Shown here: positions 1-5,355 of the stretch, piece by piece
How the letters are laid out: each line of letters starts with the position of its first letter
How positions within the stretch are numbered: position 1 is the stretch's first letter
From: Lentzea sp.
Lineage (GTDB): Bacteria > Actinomycetota > Actinomycetes > Mycobacteriales > Pseudonocardiaceae
DNA: 7,375 nucleotides
Assembly (NCBI GenBank): GCA_030146905.1
Contig: JASLAV010001094.1
Location: 1-7,375 of the forward strand
Reading direction: 5' to 3'
The notes under the pieces: model-generated
Told to the model about the DNA's origin: nothing
What the model saw: the letters and a program-made list of their open reading frames with translations, nothing else
The model's database searches: none
Translations under genes and position numbers: made by a program

Positions 1-503
1 CCGCGGATCAGGTGCAGGCTGAGGTCGATCGCCGCCGCCTTGCCCGCACTGGTCATCACGCGGCCGTTGTCGACGTAGAGCACGTCCGGGTCGACCTCGA
101 CGCGCGGATACCGCCTGGCCAGCTCGTCGGTGTGCGCCCAGTGCGTGGTCGCCCGCAACCCGTCGAGCAGTCCCGCCTCCGCCAGCACGAACGCGCCCGT
201 GCACAACGAGACGACGCGGGCACCTTTGTCGTGGGCCGCCTTCACGGCCTGGACCAGTGCGGGCGCGATGGGCCGGTCCACGTCCTCGATCGCGGGCACG
301 ACCACGGTGTCGGCGCGGTCGAGCCGGTCCAGCGGCAGGTCGGGTTCCAGCGCGAACCTGCCGAGACGGACCGGTCCGTCTCCGCAGATCCGGACCCGGT
401 AGTCCAGCTGCGGCGCGGTGAAGATCTCGTACGTGGCGGTCAGCTCGAAGTGGAGCATCCCGTCGGTCACGGCGAAGGCCAGCATGTCCGAAAGTGTACG
501 CAT
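1..503 (-). CDS. GlxA family transcriptional regulator (DJ-1/PfpI-like N-terminal part, partial)
   Basis: The reading frame runs from an ATG at 503 off the window edge, giving 167 residues without a stop. It shows the DJ-1/PfpI-like domain of GlxA/FtrA-type AraC regulators: DGMLHFEL and YEIF near the N-terminus (about 14-28), the elbow VVSLCTGAFVLAEAGLLDG (97-115) with Cys101 at the nucleophile position, ATTHW at 118-122, and TSAGKAAAIDLSLHLIR at the cut end. The family is known to carry two AraC-type HTH motifs after this point; they lie outside the window. The domain is thought to act as a ligand or dimer module rather than an enzyme. Start choice: GGAA sits about 7 nt before the ATG at 503; an in-frame ATG at 485 has no clear ribosome site. 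The gene is divergent from the oxidoreductase at 557, which it may control (inference). The ligand is unknown. Confidence 0.9.
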   Translation of the reverse strand, partial: MRTLSDMLAFAVTDGMLHFELTATYEIFTAPQLDYRVRICGDGPVRLGRFALEPDLPLDRLDRADTVVVPAIEDVDRPIAPALVQAVKAAHDKGARVVSLCTGAFVLAEAGLLDGLRATTHWAHTDELARRYPRVEVDPDVLYVDNGRVMTSAGKAAAIDLSLHLIR

Positions 504-504
504 C

Positions 505-520
505 GTGTCGTTCCAGACAC
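505..520. promoter_or_regulatory. Inverted repeat GTGTC-N6-GACAC between divergent genes
   Basis: The arms GTGTC (505-509) and GACAC (516-520) are perfect reverse complements with a 6-nt spacer. They lie directly upstream of the GlxA-type start at 503 and about 40 bp before the oxidoreductase start. A site here could serve autoregulation or control of both genes. The arms are short and the gap small, so chance is possible. I could not define clear -35/-10 boxes for either gene in this gap. Confidence 0.3.
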
Positions 521-556
521 TGGCTCCTCAGCCTGCCCACCCGTTGAATGGTCCAC

Positions 557-1483
557 ATGGGACACAAGATCGCGGTCTACGGCGCATCGGGACACACCGG
601 CCGTTTCATGTTGGCGGAACTGGAAAAGCGCGGCTTCGAACCGATGCCGTTCGGCCGCACCCAGGCCGCGGCCGACGACCCCGACGCCCTGGACCACGCG
701 CTGGCAGGTGCCGCCGCAGTGATCAACACCGCGGGCCCGTTCGCGGTCACCGGCCTCCCGCTGCTCGCCGCGGCCGAACGCGCGGGCATCCCGTACGTCG
801 ACGTGGCGGCCGAGATCGAGGCGAACGCGGACACGTTCGCCCGTGGCGCCTCAGTCCCGGCGGTGCCAGCGATGGCGTTCTTCGGCGGCTTGGCGGACCT
901 GCTGGTCACCACCGCGATGGGCGACTGGACCACCGCGGACGAGGCGCACGTCGCGTACGGCCTCAGCGGCTGGCAGCCCACCGCGGGCACGCTCACCGCA
1001 GGCGCGGTCTCCCGCGACCGCAGGGGCGGCCGGCGGGTGCGCTTCCGCGACGGCGAGCTCCAGTACCACTCCGACACCCCGCCGACCCTGCGGTGGAACT
1101 TCCCGAGCGGCCCGCGCGAGGTGGTGGGCGAGTTCTCGATGGCCGACGTGGTCACGATCCCCAGCCACCTGGCCATCCCGTCGGTGACCTCGTACATGTC
1201 GGCCACCGCGGCCCAGGGCCTGAGCGACGCGGCAGAACGCCAGGAACCGGAAACGTTCGAGGTGGACGTGCGCGTACGCCGAAACGGCGAGGAACGCCGC
1301 CTGACCGCGACCGGCAGCGACATCTACGCGGTGACCGCACCCCTGGCCGTCGAGGCGGTCGAACGTCTGCTGACCGGCCGTTTCACCGCCACCGGTGTGG
1401 CGTCGGCGGGCCGGATGTTCGAGGCCGCGGACTTCCTCGCGAGCCTGAACCCCCACGTCACGATCAGCTCGACCGTGGCGTAG
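557..1483 (+). CDS. Saccharopine dehydrogenase-like NAD(P)-binding oxidoreductase
   Basis: A protein of 308 aa opening with a Rossmann fold: MGHKIAVYGASGHTGR has the glycine-rich GxxGxxG dinucleotide loop at residues 8-14. After it come AAAVINTAGPF and the segment IPYVDVAAE, as in the saccharopine dehydrogenase NADP-binding family, then PAMAFFGGLADLLVT and a C-terminal region typical of short actinobacterial members. Such proteins are predicted soluble NAD(P)-dependent reductases; the family name does not imply lysine metabolism, and the substrate is unknown. Start choice: ATG 557 puts the Rossmann strand at the usual distance from the N-terminus; ATG 548 adds three residues and has no better ribosome site. 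The stretch between TFA and VPAM looks about six residues shorter than I remember for relatives. Its last 20 bases overlap the opposing permease gene. Divergence from a GlxA-type regulator suggests control by it. Confidence 0.85.
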   Translation: MGHKIAVYGASGHTGRFMLAELEKRGFEPMPFGRTQAAADDPDALDHALAGAAAVINTAGPFAVTGLPLLAAAERAGIPYVDVAAEIEANADTFARGASVPAVPAMAFFGGLADLLVTTAMGDWTTADEAHVAYGLSGWQPTAGTLTAGAVSRDRRGGRRVRFRDGELQYHSDTPPTLRWNFPSGPREVVGEFSMADVVTIPSHLAIPSVTSYMSATAAQGLSDAAERQEPETFEVDVRVRRNGEERRLTATGSDIYAVTAPLAVEAVERLLTGRFTATGVASAGRMFEAADFLASLNPHVTISSTVA

Positions 1484-3971
1484 GCAGGCGACGGGACGCG
1501 GTCAGGCGTCCCAGCACCACGGCGAGCGACACGACAGCCACCGCCGCCCCCACCGCGAGCCCCGCCGGCAGCAAAGTCCACTTGGCTTCACTGCCCGCCA
1601 CCATCGCGACCGCCCCGGCCCCACCGATCGTGACACCGAAGAGCACGCCGATCGTCGCGGTCGCCCCCGCCTGCCACGCCGCCACCCCGCGGATGATCAC
1701 CGGTTGCGCGCCGACCGCGGCGAGCACCGCGAAGTCGTCCTGGAGCTGGCTCGTCGACAGCCCGATGCCCACCGCGATGATCACCAGGCAGAGCAGGACC
1801 AGTAGCGGCACGATCAGGCGGTTGATCAGGTTGACCACTCGCGGCCGCGAGTCGCCGCGCTCGACGACCAGCTTGCCCGCCAGTACCCGGCCCTCCGAAC
1901 CCTCGAGCAGGGTGGCCCTCGCAGCGTCCTCCGCCGCCTCGGCGGGCAGCCCTGGCGAGCGGAAGAGGTAGGAGTAGTTCTGGGTCAGCGGCTCCAGGCC
2001 GTGGCCTCGCGCGGTCTGCTCGGTCATCAGCACCATCGGCGCGCGGCGGAACCTCTCGTTGCCGACCACCAGCGCCGGCACCCGGATGTCGACCTCGGCG
2101 TACTCCGGCACCTCGGTCCCGGTGCCCGGTGTCTGCTGGACCGCCCCTTTGACCAACACCTGTCCGTCCGCGACCAGCGCGGGGTGCAGCGCCAGCGCCG
2201 ACCCGGAGGTGATCGCACGCCGCTCGTCGTCGCTGAGTGGTCTGCCCAGCAGGTCGTCGGCGTCATCCACCGGCAAGATCGCCGCTTGCGGTGTGAACGA
2301 GCCGAGCGACGGCGACGAGACCCGCACGGAGCCGGGCGGCAGCCCTTCCCGCGGGCTCACCGCGATCGACCGGAACGCGGCGGCGCCGGACGCGCCGAGC
2401 TGCTGTGCCGCGCGGTCGAGCACGTCCGGCCCGACCGGTGAGCGGGAGTTGAACACGGACGTGTTCGTGGGCGACTCCGGCACGTATGGCTTGTAGCCGG
2501 GGTTCGCGGCCATCCCGGTGAGGTAGAACGTCATCGTCGTGGCGACTGCGATCATCGACGCGATGGCCGTCGCCAACGCGGCGGAGCGGCTGGGGGTGAG
2601 CGCGGTGTCGCGAATCGCGAGCCGCGCGGGCACCCGCAACCGCCCGCCCGTCGTCAGCAACCGCGGCAGCAGCACGGTGAGCAGCAGCCCGCCGCCGAAG
2701 ATGCCGAGCAGCACGCCGATCGGGGCGAACGTCTCGCGGCGGACCAGCAGACCGAACGCCATCGTGGCGAGGCCCAGCGCCAGCAGTCCTCCGCCTGCGA
2801 CGGCCAGGCCACGGCGCGACCTGGCCGTGACGGACTCCCGCCCGTGCAGGGCGTCGGCTGGACGCCGCGTCGCGGACGATCGGCTCACCAGCGCAGCGCT
2901 CACGACCGTCGCGCCAACCGCCAGCAGCACCACCTGCGCAAGCAGGAGGCCCGGGACGACCAACCCCTCCCACCTGGCCTTCGTCGCCTGTTCGAGCGTG
3001 CCGCGCAGGAGCACTGCGGTCAGCACACCACCCACGACACCGATCACGGCCGCGAGCAGGCCCACCACCAGTCCGTGCGCACAGGCCACCCCGAAGCGCT
3101 GCCGAGGTCCGGCGCCGCTGAGCGCGAGCAGACCGTAGAACCGGCGCTGGCGCCGGGCGGTCGTCGCGAACACTGCCGCGACGATCAGCGTGATCTCCAG
3201 CAACGAGCCCAGGAAGACGCCGAAGAAGAGACTGCGGTTGCTCTCCTCCGTCGACAGCAACACCAGTCGCTTGCTGATGACAGTGGCGCCACCGGCGATG
3301 GAGCCCGGCGGTGGCGCGTTCTGGCTGACCGACACCAACCACGACAGGCTCGGTGACGCTTCCGGGGTCGCCGTCAACGCGCCGACCACGTCCTCAGAAC
3401 CGGGGAGCACGACGAACGCCGCGTCCAGTTCCCGCGGGTCGAGCTGCACGCCGCTGACGACGAGCGGCCGCTCCAGCCCCGCGACCGTCACCTGGCCACC
3501 CACCGCGACGACCAGTCGCCGGGCGACGGCCTCGGACAGCGCGACCTCCCCGGATGAGGCAGGGCGGCGGCCGGACACCAGCGTGTACAGCGGCGCGGTC
3601 AGCGGGCTCGTGGTGTCGTGCAGCTGGACCGTCACCGGCACCTCGCGGTCACCGGCCCGTGCCGTCGAGCCGGCCTTCACCATTGGCTCGAGCCGCGAAT
3701 CAGGCCCGAACGCGGTGACCAGATCCGCGCGCGAGCGGTCAAGTCCCTCCGCGAACGGTCCTGGGCTGTCGATCATCACACGCAGGTCCGCACCGCCGAG
3801 CTCACGGGCGATCCTCGCCTCCGGGCTCGCGGTCGAGGACGCGTCGGCGGTCAGGTAAGCGGTGATGCCCAGGATCGGCAGGGTGATCAGGATCAGCACG
3901 AACAGCGAGGACAGCCGCTGGGCCGCGATCTCCCGGCGCGCCAGCCGGCAGGCCAGCAGCAGGAACCTCAT
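1464..3971 (-). CDS. ABC transporter permease with two FtsX-like modules
   Basis: A protein of 835 aa with a positively charged N-terminus and TM1 at about 21-43. A large extracytoplasmic region (44-248) follows, then TM helices near 249-271, 298-322, 338-362, 387-410, 416-436 and 464-487. A second extracytoplasmic region spans about 488-715, and the last helices lie near 716-738, 766-791 and 800-821. This is the ten-helix layout of duplicated FtsX-type permeases. The FtsX motif after the first helix of each module is visible: RRFYGLLALSGAGPRQR (276-292) and DDFAVLAAVGAQPVIIRG (745-762). Such permeases work with LolD/MacB-type ATPases as mechanotransmitters in export, lipoprotein handling or antimicrobial-peptide resistance; the substrate cannot be read here. 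The ATG overlaps the stop of the ATPase gene (ATGA), so translation is probably coupled. The 3' end overlaps the convergent oxidoreductase gene by 20 bp. Confidence 0.93.
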   Translation of the reverse strand: MRFLLLACRLARREIAAQRLSSLFVLILITLPILGITAYLTADASSTASPEARIARELGGADLRVMIDSPGPFAEGLDRSRADLVTAFGPDSRLEPMVKAGSTARAGDREVPVTVQLHDTTSPLTAPLYTLVSGRRPASSGEVALSEAVARRLVVAVGGQVTVAGLERPLVVSGVQLDPRELDAAFVVLPGSEDVVGALTATPEASPSLSWLVSVSQNAPPPGSIAGGATVISKRLVLLSTEESNRSLFFGVFLGSLLEITLIVAAVFATTARRQRRFYGLLALSGAGPRQRFGVACAHGLVVGLLAAVIGVVGGVLTAVLLRGTLEQATKARWEGLVVPGLLLAQVVLLAVGATVVSAALVSRSSATRRPADALHGRESVTARSRRGLAVAGGGLLALGLATMAFGLLVRRETFAPIGVLLGIFGGGLLLTVLLPRLLTTGGRLRVPARLAIRDTALTPSRSAALATAIASMIAVATTMTFYLTGMAANPGYKPYVPESPTNTSVFNSRSPVGPDVLDRAAQQLGASGAAAFRSIAVSPREGLPPGSVRVSSPSLGSFTPQAAILPVDDADDLLGRPLSDDERRAITSGSALALHPALVADGQVLVKGAVQQTPGTGTEVPEYAEVDIRVPALVVGNERFRRAPMVLMTEQTARGHGLEPLTQNYSYLFRSPGLPAEAAEDAARATLLEGSEGRVLAGKLVVERGDSRPRVVNLINRLIVPLLVLLCLVIIAVGIGLSTSQLQDDFAVLAAVGAQPVIIRGVAAWQAGATATIGVLFGVTIGGAGAVAMVAGSEAKWTLLPAGLAVGAAVAVVSLAVVLGRLTASRRLPTPRSS
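1493..1512 (+). terminator. Hairpin just after the oxidoreductase stop, inside the permease coding end
   Basis: GGGACGC (1493-1499) and GCGTCCC (1506-1512) pair perfectly over 7 bp with a 6-nt loop, starting 9 bases after the TAG at 1481-1483. No T-run follows. GC-only hairpins without a U-tract are commonly proposed as terminators in actinomycetes. It also encodes the C-terminal tail of the opposing permease, so part of the symmetry could come from coding constraint. Confidence 0.4.
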
Positions 3972-4672
3972 CGGATCATCCCCGCGCCGGCGTGCTCGAC
4001 CAGACCGTCGCGCAGGTGGATCGTGCGGTGTGCGCGCGCCGCGACCGAAGGCTCGTGCGTGACGACGATCCCGGCCGCGCCGGCCGCCACCCGCCGCACC
4101 ATCAGGTCCAGGACGTCGGAAGCCGTCTGCGAGTCGAGCGCCCCGGTCGGTTCGTCGGCCAGGAGCACCGAGCGGCCACCACCGAGCGCCCTCGCGATGG
4201 CGACGCGCTGCTGCTGCCCACCGGACATCTGGTCGGGGAAACGCCGTGCGAGCTCACCGACCCCGACGCCGCGCATCGCCTCTTCGGCCTCCGCCATGGC
4301 CCTGCGACGGGACACGCCGTTCAGCTCCGCGGGCAACGCGACGTTCTCCACAGCGGTGAGCGTGCGGATCAAGTTGTAGTTCTGGAACACGAACCCGATG
4401 TGTTGCCGACGGTGGCGATAAAGGTCCTCTTCGGACATTTCCGCGAGATCCGCTCCTACGACGGCCACCGAACCCGCGTCCGGCCGTTCCAGGCCACCGG
4501 CGATCAGCAACAGCGTCGATTTGCCGGAACCGCTCGGTCCCATTACCGCGACCAACTCGCCTCGCCGCACTTCGAGGCTGACGTCCCGCACAGCCGGAAC
4601 CGTCGCAGCACCACGCCCGTAAGATCGTTTCACTCCGCACAGCCTGACAAGTGGAGCTGCAAAATCCGTCAA
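3968..4672 (-). CDS. ABC transporter ATP-binding protein, LolD/MacB type
   Basis: A cytoplasmic ATPase of 234 aa, normal for the family. All nucleotide-binding motifs are intact: Walker [10 protein letters not shown] (45-53), Q-loop Gln97 in FVFQNYNLI, signature MSGGQQQR (149-156), Walker B VLLADEP (169-175) with catalytic Glu174, D-loop around LDS (179-181) and switch His206 in VVTHEP. The YNLI after the Q-loop and the [15 protein letters not shown] segment are typical of LolD/MacB-type ATPases that pair with FtsX-like permeases. The partner is the next gene, overlapping by four bases. The start is TTG at 4672: an in-frame TGA lies shortly upstream with no ATG or GTG between, and AAGGCGG sits 9 nt before the TTG. 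A later start at the GTG of Val14 would remove the first beta-strand. About a third of the first 60 or so codons end in A or T, more than I see in the rest of the gene by eye. Confidence 0.94.
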   Translation of the reverse strand: MTDFAAPLVRLCGVKRSYGRGAATVPAVRDVSLEVRRGELVAVMGPSGSGKSTLLLIAGGLERPDAGSVAVVGADLAEMSEEDLYRHRRQHIGFVFQNYNLIRTLTAVENVALPAELNGVSRRRAMAEAEEAMRGVGVGELARRFPDQMSGGQQQRVAIARALGGGRSVLLADEPTGALDSQTASDVLDLMVRRVAAGAAGIVVTHEPSVAARAHRTIHLRDGLVEHAGAGMIR

Positions 4673-4681
4673 GTCGGCACA

Positions 4682-4688
4682 CCGCCTT
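4682..4688 (-). promoter_or_regulatory. Ribosome binding site AAGGCGG supporting the TTG start of the ABC ATPase
   Basis: On the minus strand AAGGCGG matches the AAGGAGG consensus at six of seven positions and lies 9 nt before the TTG. It decides the start, since no ATG or GTG is available between this point and the upstream in-frame stop. Confidence 0.6.
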
Positions 4689-4752
4689 GTTCTCGCTCAC
4701 GGCTCAGACGCCGCACCCCGGCGGCCACCGTATCGCATTAGTGAAGTTTTCC

Positions 4753-4787
4753 ACCGCTCAACGAATTCCGCGGGACCGCTGAATTCG
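4753..4787 (-). promoter_or_regulatory. Repeated ACCGCT / GAATTC elements upstream of the ABC operon
   Basis: ACCGCT occurs at 4753-4758 and again at 4775-4780, exactly 22 bp apart start to start. Each is followed by GAATTC (4763-4768 and 4781-4786). CGAATTC (4762-4768) and GAATTCG (4781-4787) also form an inverted repeat. The block lies about 80 bp upstream of the ATPase start. Reading toward the operon, a poor -10-like ACTAAT (4742-4737) lies 10 bp beyond the nearer repeat. SARP regulators are known to bind short direct repeats spaced 11 or 22 bp next to the -10 box, so this is a candidate activator site for the transporter (inference). Confidence 0.3.
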
Positions 4788-4816
4788 GACCTGATCGACC
4801 TGGCCGGACTCGGCGA

Positions 4817-4853
4817 GGCGGGCTCGGCCGGACGCGGACCGGACGAGCCCGCC
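4817..4853 (-). terminator. Strong GC-rich hairpin terminator behind the small exported-protein gene
   Basis: GGCGGGCTCG (4817-4826) and CGAGCCCGCC (4844-4853) pair perfectly over 10 bp. Inside, CCGG (4828-4831) pairs with CCGG (4839-4842) after one mismatch, leaving a 7-nt loop. The stem begins 5 bases after the TGA of the minus-strand gene at 4859. There is no T-run, as is common in actinomycetes. It separates the exported-protein gene from the ABC operon on the same strand. Confidence 0.7.
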
Positions 4854-4858
4854 CCCCG

Positions 4859-5197
4859 TCAGCTGACCTCGACGGTGACCGTGCTCATGTCCCACCAGAA
4901 GGCGCAACCGCCCGTCCACAGCTCCATGTTGTTCCCCGAAACCCAGTCGGAGTACTGGTCAGGACCACCGTTGCACCAGCCGTGGATCCGCAGCTGAGAC
5001 CCGTTGTTCGTGTTGCAGCCCCAGGCATGACCGCGGTCGGCGTCGACGACCTCCTTGTTCGAACAACCGCCACCGAGCACTCCGAGGTCGCCCGCGCCCG
5101 CGTTGGCAACCGCGTTGAACGACAGCACCGCGCCCGCCGCGATGGCGAGCACCCCCGCGGCCTGGCCGATCTTCAGCCGTTTGCTCTGAACCGACAT
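4859..5197 (-). CDS. Small secreted Cys/Trp-rich protein, function unknown
   Basis: I do not recognise this family. The 112-aa product has a clear Sec signal peptide: basic KRLK at 6-9, a hydrophobic core AAGVLAIAAGAVLSF (13-27), and an A-N-A cleavage site at 31-33. That leaves a mature protein of about 79 aa. The mature part has four cysteines (45, 61, 75, 98), enough for two disulfides, and six tryptophans (59, 74, 85, 94, 101, 102), including WW near the end. It is acidic and rich in Gly and Asn, and ends in a beta-like TVTVEVS. This suggests a small disulfide-bonded beta-rich extracellular protein: a binding protein, inhibitor or toxin are all open. Start choice: GAGGGG (5205-5210) lies 7 nt before ATG 5197; the ATG at 5212 overlaps this site and would add five residues. 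It is divergent from the SARP gene and followed by a terminator. Confidence 0.8.
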   Translation of the reverse strand: MSVQSKRLKIGQAAGVLAIAAGAVLSFNAVANAGAGDLGVLGGGCSNKEVVDADRGHAWGCNTNNGSQLRIHGWCNGGPDQYSDWVSGNNMELWTGGCAFWWDMSTVTVEVS

Positions 5198-5204
5198 CCC
5201 ATCA

Positions 5205-5210
5205 CCCCTC
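5205..5210 (-). promoter_or_regulatory. Ribosome binding site GAGGGG for the small secreted protein
   Basis: On the minus strand GAGGGG is followed by 7 nt and then ATG 5197. This favours the 112-aa form over the longer reading from ATG 5212, which starts upstream of the site. Confidence 0.6.
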
Positions 5211-5259
5211 ATCTGATCCGTCGCACCCTTCCGGGGCGCCGGACCAGCATGGAACCCTG

Positions 5260-5265
5260 ACCATA
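5260..5265 (-). promoter_or_regulatory. Possible -10 box TATGGT for the secreted-protein gene
   Basis: On the minus strand TATGGT fits the actinomycete TAnnnT pattern and would place a transcript start about 55 nt before ATG 5197. The -35 (TTCAAG at 5289-5284, 18-nt spacer) is poor and falls inside the inverted repeat at 5272-5292, so an activator may be needed. Confidence 0.3.
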
Positions 5266-5271
5266 AGGGAA

Positions 5272-5292
5272 TCTTTCAACGACCTTGAAAGA
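5272..5292. promoter_or_regulatory. Perfect inverted repeat TCTTTCAA-N5-TTGAAAGA, candidate operator
   Basis: The 8-bp arms at 5272-5279 and 5285-5292 are exact reverse complements with a 5-nt spacer. The element lies in the middle of the divergent gap, covering the putative -35 box of the SARP gene (TTGAAA, 5285-5290) and the poor -35 region of the secreted-protein gene. A dimeric regulator bound here could control both. GTTTGAAAC (5323-5331) is another short palindrome containing the same TTGAAA core. The element is AT-rich in a GC-rich window, which makes chance less likely. Confidence 0.5.
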
Positions 5293-5312
5293 GACCGCAG
5301 GTCCACTACGCT
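5285..5312 (+). promoter_or_regulatory. Predicted SARP promoter, TTGAAA-N16-TACGCT
   Basis: The -35 box TTGAAA (5285-5290) and -10 box TACGCT (5307-5312, TAnnnT type) are 16 bp apart, as in housekeeping-sigma promoters of actinomycetes. The transcript would start near 5319, giving a leader of about 36 nt to the preferred start at 5356. Confidence 0.5.
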
Positions 5313-5343
5313 GTGCGTCGGGGTTTGAAACAGCATGATGACT

Positions 5344-5349
5344 GGGGGG
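5344..5349 (+). promoter_or_regulatory. Ribosome binding site GGGGGG deciding the SARP start
   Basis: Six G residues lie 6 nt before ATG 5356. The upstream in-frame ATGs at 5335 and 5338 precede this site and would add seven and six residues that the SARP family does not need. Confidence 0.55.
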
Positions 5350-5355
5350 TCACGC

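Noticed and set aside
418..1971. Long plus-strand open frame of 517 codons
   Set aside because: It runs across the GlxA gene end, the oxidoreductase and the permease in the wrong frame; the translation is Arg/Pro/Gly-rich low complexity with no family motifs. It is a GC-rich shadow frame.
2263..3342. Minus-strand open frame of 359 codons inside the permease
   Set aside because: Same strand, different frame from a permease with clear TM helices and FtsX motifs; its Arg/Ala/Gly-rich sequence has no motif.
4859..5197. Membership of the secreted protein in the lactococcin 972 bacteriocin family
   Set aside because: Size, export signal and Trp content fit, but I see no match to the conserved Gly/Tyr/His-Lys pattern or the aromatic C-terminus of that family.
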